Virus record (IMG/VR): IMGVR_UViG_3300045977_000264
Location: 1 to 39,825 of that record
Length of the DNA: 39,825 nt
Strand: one strand, 5' to 3'
Source of the DNA: a virus
Shown: one piece after another, positions 1-7,169 of the stretch
Layout of the letters: each line of letters opens with the position of its first letter
Numbering within the stretch: the first letter of the stretch is position 1
Notes under the pieces: generated by a model
The model's input: the letters and a program-made list of their open reading frames with translations, nothing else
What the model was told of the DNA's origin: nothing
Databases searched by the model: none
Made by a program: the position numbers and the translations under genes

Positions 1-127
1 GGCCATACCTTGCCGGGCCATACCTTGCCCAGCCATGCCAGGCCAAGCCACGCCGAGCCTGGCCAGGCCCAGCCGTGCCTCAGGTAGATGATAGTGGGAG
101 CATTGAGGAGAACCTTGCCTTGCCAGG
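1..127. repeat. Left copy of 127-bp terminal direct repeat (contig closure)
   Basis: These 127 bases are identical to 39699-39825. An exact end repeat of this odd length is what a short-read de Bruijn assembler leaves when it closes a circle at k=127, so the molecule is probably circular, or linear and circularly permuted, with a unit length of 39,698 bp. It lies inside a repetitive GCC array, so a false closure or a collapsed array cannot be excluded. The leftward operon structure does run sensibly across the join. Confidence 0.85.
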
Positions 128-572
128 CCACGCCATGCCAGGCCACGCCACGCCAAGCCCAGCCCTGACCGGCCGAGCCGCGCCGCGCCGCGCCGCGCCC
201 TGCCGTGCCGAGCCAGGCCGAGCCCAGCCCTGACCGGCCGAGCCGTGCCGCGCCACGCCCGGCCAAGCCATGCCAGGCCATGTCAGGCTCCGCCTAGCCG
301 TGCCTCAGGTATCCGCATGGGTGGTAGTGGGAGCATTGATGAGAAACCTTGCCTTGCCACGCCTGGCCATGCCGAGCCCTGCCACGCCGCGCCAAGCCCG
401 GCCAAGCCGCGTCGGGGCGCCGAGCCTCAGGTGAGCGATAGTTGGGAGCATTGCATGAGAACCTTGCCTTGCCATGCCCTGCCGAGCCAGGCCCTGCCAT
501 GCCCTGCCGCGCTTCGCCCTGCCCTGCCGGGCCGAGCCGTGCCAGGCCGTGCCGAGCCATGATCGGACAGGA
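1..572. repeat. GCC-pentanucleotide array block with three reiterated translation-start cassettes
   Basis: No convincing gene lies here. Most of the block is a degenerate tandem pentanucleotide, for example tgccaggccaagccacgccg on the + strand, which reads GGCNN on the leftward coding strand. Because 5 is not a multiple of 3, all frames stay open and give meaningless pentapeptide-like repeats. The arrays are punctuated by a conserved module with core gagaaccttgccttgcc at 108-124, 341-358 (one extra a) and 457-473. On the minus strand the module reads GGCAAGGCAAGGTTCTC, then 3-4 bases, then ATG (at 103-101, 336-334 and 451-449), starting micro-ORFs of 7, 17 and 48 codons that begin M-L-P. The block sits between the leftward genes starting at 1097 and 39677. 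Confidence 0.85.
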
Positions 573-1097
573 CTAGTCTTCCTGCTTGCGGCGCAGTGCT
601 GATAGCGTTTCATCGACGGTCAGCCGCTTCTGAGTTTCCTCGGTGCGGATTGTCAGTGCTCTCGCCACCTTCTCTTGCGTCATATGAGCAAGTGTCGAGA
701 GGACAGCGAATTCGGTATTGTACCTCGGCTTGTCCTCGTTGGGGAGGCCGGTATAATCGCAACATTTATACAGATTCATAACTGATCGCCTGGAACGTTT
801 GCCGATGTTGCGGCGATCTCGTTGGGCTGAGCCGATGACCTCCTGGTTGGTGGCGATCTTGAGACCGATGCCACGGATGGTTTGGAAGTCCACGCCATGC
901 TCTTGGCGCATGATGTGGCGAGCGCTACTGAGGTTTGATCGCCGCTGCCGCACGTCGAAGCCGACGGCGGCGTTCAGGGCCTGGTAGGAGACCTGAACGG
1001 TTTGGTTGTCCTTCATCTTGCGGAGTTCATCGAGGATGAGACTGGTCTCGATGGATCTCGCGCCGATGGAGAAGGATTTGCCGATCTCGGTTTTCAT
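573..1097 (-). CDS. Hypothetical early protein, possibly winged-helix
   Basis: This is a 174-residue protein I do not recognise. Residues about 38-85 (VSYQALNAAVGFDVRQRRS through FQTIRGIGLKIAT) hint at a winged helix. The segment FQTIRGIGLKI resembles the wing-strand TVRGVGYRL of OmpR-type DNA-binding domains, and basic patches follow (RDRRNIGKRSRRS). The rest is polar and helical. The ATG at 1097 is preceded by ggcaaggcaaggacttcattca on the coding strand, so AAGG is the only Shine-Dalgarno-like element and is itself the edge of a GGCNN array. The gene lies in the leftward early operon, isolated from both neighbours by arrays. A DNA-binding role is inference only. Confidence 0.7.
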   Translation of the reverse strand: MKTEIGKSFSIGARSIETSLILDELRKMKDNQTVQVSYQALNAAVGFDVRQRRSNLSSARHIMRQEHGVDFQTIRGIGLKIATNQEVIGSAQRDRRNIGKRSRRSVMNLYKCCDYTGLPNEDKPRYNTEFAVLSTLAHMTQEKVARALTIRTEETQKRLTVDETLSALRRKQED

Positions 1098-1109
1098 TGA
1101 ATGAAGTCC

Positions 1110-1357
1110 TTGCCTTGCCTAGTCATGTCATGCCGCGCCAAGCCAAGCCCAGCCCAGCCCTGCCGGGCCCAGCCGGGCCCAGCCCAGCCCCGCCCCGCCC
1201 CGCCCCGCCGCGCCGAGCTGTGGGTTCAGGTGAACGGTAGTTGGAGCCATTGATGAGAACCTTGCCTTGCCCAGCCCCGCCGCGCCATGCCGCGCCGAGC
1301 CCGGCCATGCCAAGCCAAGCCGCGCCAAGCCCCATCTCGCCCCGCCGAGCTATGGGT
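1110..1357. repeat. GCC-pentanucleotide array with one translation-start cassette
   Basis: This intergenic array lies between the leftward genes starting at 1945 and 1097. Pentamers ending or starting in gcc fill 1120-1215 and 1265-1350. The conserved module core gagaaccttgccttgcc is at 1255-1271 and precedes a minus-strand ATG at 1250-1248 that opens a 40-codon micro-ORF (MAPTTVHL...) running into the array. Just after each of two units, the coding strand carries TGAACCCAYAGCTCGGCG (near 1205-1225 and 1342-1358). The array modules have therefore themselves been duplicated. Confidence 0.85.
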
Positions 1358-1945
1358 TCACGATTCCGCCCATCGCAGGTTCGAGTGTTCGAACCGCCCA
1401 TAGAAGCCGTTGTTGCGTGGTCGGAACCGGCCGATACCGATGAGCGAGCCGGCTTCTTTCAGGTGCCGCTCGAAAACATCGCGGGTGAGGATGTCATCGA
1501 GGATGTGGAACACCACATCTCCCGACCATTTGCGGATGATCGGGAAGCATTTGTTGACACGTTTGCCGGAGCCGCGGCGGCCATCGGCCGGCACGAAGAG
1601 CCATTCGCCCTCGACTGTTGAGCGGGTGACGAGCGGTCGGCTGCTCTTGCCGTCGAAAACGACCGCGTCCACGACGAGGATTCCAGCCTCGAAGTGTTTA
1701 GTGTAAGTAGCCTTGCCCCGCCCTGGAATCTGGATGCTCAAGAACTTGGCCGCTTCAGCGATGCAGTTCTTGAACGCCATCGGGGGGATAAACACATGAT
1801 CGTTTTCATCGGCGTGTGCCCGATACATCCATGTTCTGGCCTCGTAGTCGCTTTCGTTTTCCTTGTCCTTCCGAGGTGGGTCAGTGTACTTCCGACTCTG
1901 GGAGTAGGGTGAGATCGAGCTCAAGCGAACGGTTGCCGTCTTCAT
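1358..1945 (-). CDS. Conserved phage early protein with RAMP/Cas7-like motifs
   Basis: This is a 195-residue protein. The start at 1945 has a good Shine-Dalgarno (AGGAG, then TATC, then ATG). It resembles an uncharacterised phage family. It opens with a strand (MKTATVRLSSISPYSQS), has VFIPPMAFKNCIAEAAKFL at about 51-69, a conserved VPADGRRGSGKRV at about 117-129, and ends with SLIGIGRFRPRNNGFYGRF at about 168-186. The IPP-x-x-x-K plus helix segment and the C-terminal glycine-rich loop recall the IPGSSLKG and G-rich motifs of RAMP-fold proteins (Cas5/6/7). There is no CRISPR array and there are no other cas genes here. A nucleic-acid-binding or ssDNA/RNA role in the early operon is my inference; fold assignment is unproven. 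Confidence 0.8.
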   Translation of the reverse strand: MKTATVRLSSISPYSQSRKYTDPPRKDKENESDYEARTWMYRAHADENDHVFIPPMAFKNCIAEAAKFLSIQIPGRGKATYTKHFEAGILVVDAVVFDGKSSRPLVTRSTVEGEWLFVPADGRRGSGKRVNKCFPIIRKWSGDVVFHILDDILTRDVFERHLKEAGSLIGIGRFRPRNNGFYGRFEHSNLRWAES

Positions 1946-2034
1946 GATACTCCTCGTGAAGCGTTTGCCTGGTCGGGAACCTCTGCCAGGCGAGAGGTGT
2001 CCGGTTACACGCTACCGGACGAGCGAAAGGAACC

Positions 2035-2115
2035 TTGTCTTGCCGAGCCCAGCCTTGCCGGGCCTTCCCTGGCCAAGCCTCGCCTAGCCCGATCACGCCG
2101 CGCCGAGCCAGGTCA
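2035..2115. repeat. Short GCC-pentanucleotide array
   Basis: A third intergenic array, cttgccgagcccagccttgc and onward, lies between the leftward gene starting at 1945 and the methyltransferase stop at 2176. It begins with aaggaaccttgtcttgcc, a diverged form of the cassette core seen in the other arrays, but no start codon follows it. The array abuts a 16-bp direct repeat ccgagccaggtcatga (2103-2118 and 2160-2175) that flanks the dispersed 30-bp element. Confidence 0.75.
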
Positions 2116-2122
2116 TGAGTAT

Positions 2123-2153
2123 TTGGCCCCGCCGCGGGGCGGTCGACCGTGAC
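2123..2153. promoter_or_regulatory. Dispersed 30-bp palindromic element, copy A
   Basis: The sequence starts ttggccccgccgcggggcgg and continues gtcgaccgtgac. It recurs at 4738-4767 with one base deleted and one substitution. It holds a GCCCC/GGGGC hairpin and the 8-bp palindrome GGTCGACC. Both copies are intergenic and upstream of leftward genes. It is flanked by the direct repeats at 2103-2118 and 2160-2175. It may be a protein-binding site or an RNA hairpin; the function is unknown. Confidence 0.6.
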
Positions 2154-2175
2154 ACTGCACCGAGCCAGGTCATGA

Positions 2176-3237
2176 TTAGTCATGAAAACTGAAACAATTC
2201 TCCTTATTCATGATTGCTTCATGCTCTGACCTTCTCAGGTTCTTTATAGACTCCTCTATATATTCTGGCTTGATCTCACATCCGTAGAATCTCCGTCCCA
2301 GTTTGATCGACTCGTATCCCTCAGAGCCGATCCCGGTGAACGGCGAGAACACGATCTCACCTGGATTGGTGTAAAGCCTGATGAGCCGATTGATGATCGG
2401 CAGTTGCAGCGGGCAGATATGCTTCGTGTCCTCCTCACCCTTGGCGGCCTTGGTGTTGAGTGTGTCCGTCTCACGCACGTCTCTCCAGTGCCAGGAGGCT
2501 TCCGCCCATTCGATCCAGTCGTTCCGCGAGATTCCGGGTGAATCGATGGGCACTTGGTTCTCACCTGGAGCAATGAATTTGATCAGGTAGTCCGGAAATG
2601 CCCCGCAAGTTACCGTTCGATCCCGCTCCAGAGTCACGAACAAGAGCTTATGTGAATGCGTTCGGATGGCCTGAGCCTGCGGGTTCTTTTGGACACACCA
2701 GTCATACTGATAGATCAGCCCGGCCCGCTCCCCCAGTCGGATATTGAGACCACGAAAGTCGAACGTGCCAAGTTCGCCGTTGCGAAGCAGTCCCGGAATC
2801 TGCATCACGTGCACCACGGCCACGCGACCTGGCTTGAGCACACGAGTGAGTCCACGATAGAAGTAGCCGAGGTGCAATTTGGCTTCGCCTCTCAGGTCTT
2901 CACTATTGCCGATGTCCTCAGGCAGCGACGTGTAGGAGAACAGTGACGGGAACGGCGGCGAGAAGACGGCGAAGTCAACTGAGTGCGGCGGCATCTCGTC
3001 GAGCATATGCGGGATGCAGTCTCCGGGATGAATCCTCCATTTCTCATTCTCGGAAAGCAGACTGCACGGGGGAGTGGACGGGACATCCGTAGCAGATGTG
3101 ACCGATCCGGCAGATGCATCCTGAGTTGCGAGCGATTTCGCTTCCTGGCTGATTGGCAACAATACATCGCCAGGCTTCTTGGCGCGTCGCGTGCGAGTGA
3201 TCTTTGCCGTGCCAGCAGTGTCGCTGGTATTGCTCAT
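2176..3237 (-). CDS. DNA N4-type methyltransferase (beta-class)
   Basis: This is a 353-residue S-adenosylmethionine-dependent DNA methyltransferase. Catalytic motif IV is SPPF at 93-96, preceded by GDCIPHMLDEMP. The AdoMet-binding motif SPFTGIGSEG is at about 298-307, followed by GRRFYGCEIKPEY. The order IV before I marks the beta class, and SPPF favours N4-cytosine over N6-adenine. The first 65 residues are a low-complexity basic and Ser/Thr-rich extension. The start overlaps the helicase stop as ATGA. No restriction endonuclease is adjacent. As a solitary phage enzyme it most likely protects phage DNA from host restriction; the recognition sequence cannot be read here. Confidence 0.92.
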   Translation of the reverse strand: MSNTSDTAGTAKITRTRRAKKPGDVLLPISQEAKSLATQDASAGSVTSATDVPSTPPCSLLSENEKWRIHPGDCIPHMLDEMPPHSVDFAVFSPPFPSLFSYTSLPEDIGNSEDLRGEAKLHLGYFYRGLTRVLKPGRVAVVHVMQIPGLLRNGELGTFDFRGLNIRLGERAGLIYQYDWCVQKNPQAQAIRTHSHKLLFVTLERDRTVTCGAFPDYLIKFIAPGENQVPIDSPGISRNDWIEWAEASWHWRDVRETDTLNTKAAKGEEDTKHICPLQLPIINRLIRLYTNPGEIVFSPFTGIGSEGYESIKLGRRFYGCEIKPEYIEESIKNLRRSEHEAIMNKENCFSFHD

Positions 3238-4706
3238 TGAATCGCTCCAGCATTTTTGAAGATCTCCTCTTGCTCGACGGTGTCACGGTGAACCATCGCA
3301 GCCTTACGAAGCACGTTCTCGACCATCGGTCGCTCTAGATCCGTTACAGGAATGTGTACGTTGAGTGGCTGCGTTGATCCGACTCGGTTCGACCGCTTCA
3401 CGGCCTGGTAGTACTCTTCATATGAGTCATGAAGACTTGAGAATACTTGCCGTGTCGCAATCTGGAGATTCAGACCAAAGCCGAGAATCTTGGGCTTCGT
3501 GATCAGGATCTTGATTCTCCCGGCCTTGAACGCATTGACAATTCGCTGTCGCTCATCATCTGGCGTTGATCCCGAGATCGAGGCCGCCCCTGGAAGGATC
3601 TTCGCCAGCTCATCTTGTTCGGTGTTGAATCGACACCAGACCAGCGTTGATTCGGTTGGCCATGTCGCGATCAGGTCACGGATAAACCGGGGCTTGAGCG
3701 ATCCTTCACCCTTAGCGATTCTCGCGACCTTAGCACGGGAACCGATGCCGCCGAGGTTGTTTGTAAATAGTTCGCCTGTCAGAAACTGGGCTTGAGATCT
3801 CTGATCATCGGTGATCGGAACTTCGTGAATATGAACTTCGATCGGAGGGATGTTGCCGCAATTGTCCTGCCAGCCATAGGTCGCGGGATTCGTCAGGAAA
3901 ATGCACCAATGCGACAATGAGCGGTAGAACGGACTCAGGGCGTGTGGCTTGAGTTCCCATCGCTCGTTTGTCTGTCCGCGATTCACGAAGTAGCGAGCCA
4001 GGAACGCGTTGACCGTCGGGAATGCTCCAAGGAACACAGCATGATTTGCATACTCGATACGATCGTTCGGGGCTGGCGTTCCCGTGAGACAGAGCTTCCA
4101 CTCCAGGCCGGCTCCCAGGCGCAGGCAGTGTGAAGCCCACTTGCCATAGTGGCTCTTGAGCATGCTCGACTCGTCGAGCACGAGGCAGCCAATATTGCCC
4201 TGTTCGACATCCTCAGTCAGAGCGTCATAGTTCGTGATACCGATACGATCGGCGGTCGCGTCGGTTGTCCACTTCGCGAGGTCTCGGGCTTTGACCTGCT
4301 CGATCGGCAAAGTATCTCCATACCACTTCTTGAGCTCAGCGATCGTCTGAGGAATCACCATGAGCGGCGAGACGATCAGGATGGCCTTGTCCTCGTGAAG
4401 GACGCGATCGACATGCTTGATGAACTCGCCGGCGATCAAGGTCTTGCCAAGTCCACAGTCAGCAAACACGGCATACTTTCGTTTCTTGATCGCAGTGGCC
4501 GCGATATCTCGTTGGTAGTCAAACAAGCCACCGATGCATTCGTAGGCCACATCGTCAGAGATTTCGGCTATGCGGCCCTGCACGAGGCTGGCATATTCGT
4601 CAGGAAACCACGCCTCTCGTCCTCGGATGCGGTATTGAGGGAGGCTCTTGATCCTCAGGAATGTCCGATAGCCTTCGGTTGTGTGTGTTTCCAAAAGCAA
4701 TTTCAT
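3234..4706 (-). CDS. SNF2-type DEAD/DEAH-box helicase
   Basis: This is a 490-residue superfamily-2 helicase of the SNF2-like kind common in phage replication modules. Visible motifs are the Q/Walker A region GLFDYQRDIAATAIKKRKY then DCGLGKT (83-89), DESS in VLDESSMLKSHYGKW (motif II, 178-181), LTGTPAPND (motif III, 207-215) and the C-terminal QAVKRSNRVGS (motif VI). It would use ATP to remodel or unwind phage DNA in the cytoplasm. It lies between the primase region and the methyltransferase, coupled to the latter by ATGA. It has no fused nuclease domain. The start at 4706 has no obvious Shine-Dalgarno, and a strong hairpin lies about 35 bp upstream. Confidence 0.93.
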   Translation of the reverse strand: MKLLLETHTTEGYRTFLRIKSLPQYRIRGREAWFPDEYASLVQGRIAEISDDVAYECIGGLFDYQRDIAATAIKKRKYAVFADCGLGKTLIAGEFIKHVDRVLHEDKAILIVSPLMVIPQTIAELKKWYGDTLPIEQVKARDLAKWTTDATADRIGITNYDALTEDVEQGNIGCLVLDESSMLKSHYGKWASHCLRLGAGLEWKLCLTGTPAPNDRIEYANHAVFLGAFPTVNAFLARYFVNRGQTNERWELKPHALSPFYRSLSHWCIFLTNPATYGWQDNCGNIPPIEVHIHEVPITDDQRSQAQFLTGELFTNNLGGIGSRAKVARIAKGEGSLKPRFIRDLIATWPTESTLVWCRFNTEQDELAKILPGAASISGSTPDDERQRIVNAFKAGRIKILITKPKILGFGLNLQIATRQVFSSLHDSYEEYYQAVKRSNRVGSTQPLNVHIPVTDLERPMVENVLRKAAMVHRDTVEQEEIFKNAGAIQ

Positions 4707-4737
4707 TTATTCCATCCTGTTCAATGTTTGAAGATGA

Positions 4738-4795
4738 TTGGCCCCGCCGCGGGCGGTCGACCATGACGTGCTACTCCTGGAGCCCGGGCGGGGCC
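4738..4795. promoter_or_regulatory. Dispersed element copy B within a large hairpin
   Basis: Copy B of the 30-bp element (4738-4767) again carries GGTCGACC. Its GC arm GGCCCCGCCGCGGGC (4740-4754) is complementary to GCCCGGGCGGGGCC at 4782-4795 with a single bulged base, giving a stem of about 14 bp around a 27-nt loop. It sits between the small gene ending at 4804 and the helicase start at 4706. No T-run follows on the coding strand, so a classic rho-independent terminator is unlikely. An operator or an RNA structure controlling helicase expression fits better. Confidence 0.6.
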
Positions 4796-4803
4796 TAGTA
4801 CGG

Positions 4804-5028
4804 TCATTGGTTCTCCTCTCCGCATTTCAACTGTCCCGGATCTATCCCCCATTGGGATAGTTGGGACAGTTGGGAGAGTTGATCGGTAAGTCTTGGAATA
4901 TCAACGCTTTGCAACTCTCCCGAACAACTGTCCCGGTGCCAATTGTCCCAACCGTCATCAACTGTCCCAACTGTCCTCCATCTTTCAGAGCGGGACAGTT
5001 GGCTGGGAGAGTTGTAACGTGTTGACAT
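4804..5028 (-). CDS. Small repeat-rich hypothetical protein
   Basis: This 74-residue ORF is coupled to the upstream primase by a TGATG stop/start overlap. It contains TVGTVDD near the middle and LSQLSQLSQ at 51-59, both products of the 9-nt repeat GGGACAGTT or CAACTCTCC running through it. It is rich in Ser, Gln and Trp and has no recognisable domain. Its 5' part duplicates the end of the primase gene (20 of 21 nt identical, 4981-5001 versus 5077-5097). It may be a genuine coupled peptide, or an open frame left because a 9-nt repeat keeps frame. The repeat DNA may be the functional entity. Confidence 0.45.
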   Translation of the reverse strand: MSTRYNSPSQLSRSERWRTVGTVDDGWDNWHRDSCSGELQSVDIPRLTDQLSQLSQLSQWGIDPGQLKCGEENQ

Positions 5029-5097
5029 CAAAAGGTTTCCTGATCAACTGTCCCAACTGTCCCAACTGTCCCGACGTCTTTCAGAGCGGGCCAGTTG
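4829..5097. repeat. Iteron-like 9-bp repeat cluster, candidate replication origin
   Basis: Eight exact copies of AACTGTCCC / GGGACAGTT occur (+ orientation at 4829, 4926, 4960, 5046, 5055, 5064; reverse at 4863, 4992). Seven single-mismatch copies (4854, 4872, 4913, 4941, 4969, 5005, 5088) bring the total to fifteen in about 270 bp. Two runs are perfectly tandem (4854-4880, 5046-5072). Both orientations are present. The cluster straddles the 3' end of the primase-ATPase gene, where it encodes GTVGTVGTV, and the following small ORF. Clustered iterons beside a replication initiator gene are typical of phage and plasmid origins; function is inferred. Confidence 0.65.
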
Positions 5098-7169
5098 ACC
5101 GGTACCCACCATTGCCAAGCCTCATCTCCTGATTGACTGGTGATCTTGCGGGCTTTGGGCAAACAGAGCTCCTCCTTAGCCTCGAAGATGGCATTTTTGC
5201 TCACGCCAGCCTCTCGAGCCGCTCGGAAGAGATCCCCGGACATCCATGTCGTTGACTCTCGGAACCGCTCGATAAGCCACTCCGAGGCGACGATTCGTCG
5301 TGGTCGGATCAAAGTCTTATTAAGCGCTTGATCGGCCGTCGTATCGACTTCACCCAGCCACTCGATTCGGGCCAGAGTCTCGGTTGGCGAGACGTGATAG
5401 CTCAGGCCCTTGCGCTCTGGGGAATTGTTGGACTTGAACGGGATAAACAGCCGCAGGTCGAGCTGCTCAGGGTCTCGGGCAAACATGACTGCTGCTCGGA
5501 CTGCGTTGACCCATGCCACCCCACCCACGACTCGCGCCATAGCCTCGACCTTGCCGGCCTGCGGCTTGTTGACGTGGGTCACAAGAATGACCGCGACTCG
5601 CCGAGCAGCAGCCCACAACTGCAAGGGAGTAAGCAGGGCCCGAAGCTCGGAGTTCTTGTGATCATTCGCGCCTCCGAGATGTGCGGTGGCCGGGTCGATC
5701 ACGAGCATTCGGGCGCCGCCGAGCTGGGTGTAGGCCGCGTCGAGCACCTTCAGATCATTGAGTGTGAACTGACCCAAGATCTCGCTCTTGAGGAAGGCGA
5801 TTCGGTCGAGCTTCCCACCCGCCTCGATGAGCCGCGGCACGCTGGTGTCGTCGGGGTCATCCTCGGTATTGAGGATCAAAACCGGACCAGGTTCGAAGCA
5901 TTCGCCCAGCATTCCGGGGATTTCGTCGCCTTTGGAGATCCGGGCCGCGAGATCCATTGTGACGAACGACTTTCCGAGCCCACCCCAGCCGGCAAAGGTC
6001 GTGAGTTTGCCCACGGGGATTCGGTCGGGCCAGAGCCATTCGACCCGGCGTGGTGTGATCTCTGAGGCGAGAATGATGATTCGCCTGCCAGAATCCACTA
6101 CCTCAGCAGTCTTCGCCTGTGCCCTTCCATTAGCCGCCTCGGGGATAGCCCGAGGCTTCTCCATGCCAGCCGCCACGCCCCGGATGATAACGTCTCGCGC
6201 TTCGTCTTCTGGCAGATCACACTGCCGAGCCATTTCGAGCAGCCCGGCTTCAACCTGCCCACGATCTAAGCCGGCGCCGACAAGCTGGCCAAGGTTGAAC
6301 GCAGCCTTGATCAATGTGTTATTTCGATTACCAGGCTGAGCCGTTTTGACTGCGATACACTCGTTGTCGAGAGCGCGACGAAGGTATCCCGAAGCATCCA
6401 TCCGCACGCGAGACGCGATGATCACCCACGGATCAAGAGGAACCGTGGCTGGCGGCTCGCTTGCCGGTATCACCAAATTGTGAATGAACTCCGTCTCGAC
6501 CGGGCGGAGAAACACCGGAACATGAATCAGTCGCGCCATGCGATGCGGACGATCCGGAGTATTTTGGCCTTTCCGCGACCACGTGCCAGGCAACTTGGAG
6601 ATCCGCGAGGCGTTGTGAACACTTCGGTCAATCGTCACTGTCGTCGAATTGAATCGACTCGCTAGATACTTGAGTACCCCGGCGATGAGCTGCCTTGCCA
6701 GGGGATCGTTAGGCAGATCGACCCGATAGAGCAGGTGCCAGCCATTGCCCGAGTCGATCAGAATTGGAGGTGGCCAGCCAAGCGAGCACAAATGCTCGTC
6801 AACCTTTGAAGCAATCTTGCCCGCCTCCTCCTTCTCGGAATCGGTTGAAGATGTATCGGCCGGCCGTACCGGGTCGATGTCAACAAGGAGCCAACGGCGG
6901 TAGAGGATGTCGCGATCCCTGGCATTGCCCTGGAGATCGCGACGATGAGGGTTCAGCGTCCAGTAGATCCCCGTGCCACTGGCCAGAGCTGTCGTGCCAT
7001 CGCACACGGATTGGTACGCCCCGGCCTGGACATTGAAGGCTTTACCCGATGGTAGACCTCGAAGCTCGTGAAACTCGTCCGAGTCCAGGAGGACGGCCAG
7101 GGCTCTCTGGACCTCGGACAAATCAATGGCCTGCTCGACGTGTGCCGTCATTTCCCAGGGGTCGCTCAT
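5028..7169 (-). CDS. AEP primase-polymerase fused to RepA/DnaB-like ATPase
   Basis: This is a 713-residue replication protein. The N-terminal half looks like an archaeo-eukaryotic primase: WLLVDIDP with the catalytic DxD (97-99), SGNGWHLLY (140-148) supplying the conserved His, and LPGTWSRKG (193-201). The C-terminal half is a hexameric RecA-fold ATPase of the RepA/AAA_25 type: Walker A GWGGLGKS (394-401), TEDD (435-438), Walker B MLVIDPAT (488-495) and THVNK (531-535). It probably primes and unwinds at the phage origin. The start at 7169 is chosen because ATG overlaps the stop of the upstream zinc-ribbon frame (ATGA). The last residues GTVGTVGTV are written by the iteron repeat, which continues past the stop. 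Confidence 0.93.
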   Translation of the reverse strand: MSDPWEMTAHVEQAIDLSEVQRALAVLLDSDEFHELRGLPSGKAFNVQAGAYQSVCDGTTALASGTGIYWTLNPHRRDLQGNARDRDILYRRWLLVDIDPVRPADTSSTDSEKEEAGKIASKVDEHLCSLGWPPPILIDSGNGWHLLYRVDLPNDPLARQLIAGVLKYLASRFNSTTVTIDRSVHNASRISKLPGTWSRKGQNTPDRPHRMARLIHVPVFLRPVETEFIHNLVIPASEPPATVPLDPWVIIASRVRMDASGYLRRALDNECIAVKTAQPGNRNNTLIKAAFNLGQLVGAGLDRGQVEAGLLEMARQCDLPEDEARDVIIRGVAAGMEKPRAIPEAANGRAQAKTAEVVDSGRRIIILASEITPRRVEWLWPDRIPVGKLTTFAGWGGLGKSFVTMDLAARISKGDEIPGMLGECFEPGPVLILNTEDDPDDTSVPRLIEAGGKLDRIAFLKSEILGQFTLNDLKVLDAAYTQLGGARMLVIDPATAHLGGANDHKNSELRALLTPLQLWAAARRVAVILVTHVNKPQAGKVEAMARVVGGVAWVNAVRAAVMFARDPEQLDLRLFIPFKSNNSPERKGLSYHVSPTETLARIEWLGEVDTTADQALNKTLIRPRRIVASEWLIERFRESTTWMSGDLFRAAREAGVSKNAIFEAKEELCLPKARKITSQSGDEAWQWWVPVNWPALKDVGTVGTVGTVDQETF

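Noticed and set aside
1-560. Array looks like a CRISPR or a set of repeat proteins
   Set aside because: The periodicity is 5 bp without unique spacers, and the long frames in both strands exist only because a 5-bp stop-poor repeat keeps every frame open.
1881-2183. Leftward frame MTNHDLARCSVTVDRP...
   Set aside because: It runs through the palindromic element and array and into the next gene in another frame; HDLAR repeats come from the 16-bp direct repeat, not from a protein family.
3234-4706. DISARM-like defence pair (SNF2 helicase plus methyltransferase)
   Set aside because: Other DISARM genes are absent, and the pair is embedded in a phage replication operon, where such helicases and solitary methyltransferases are common.
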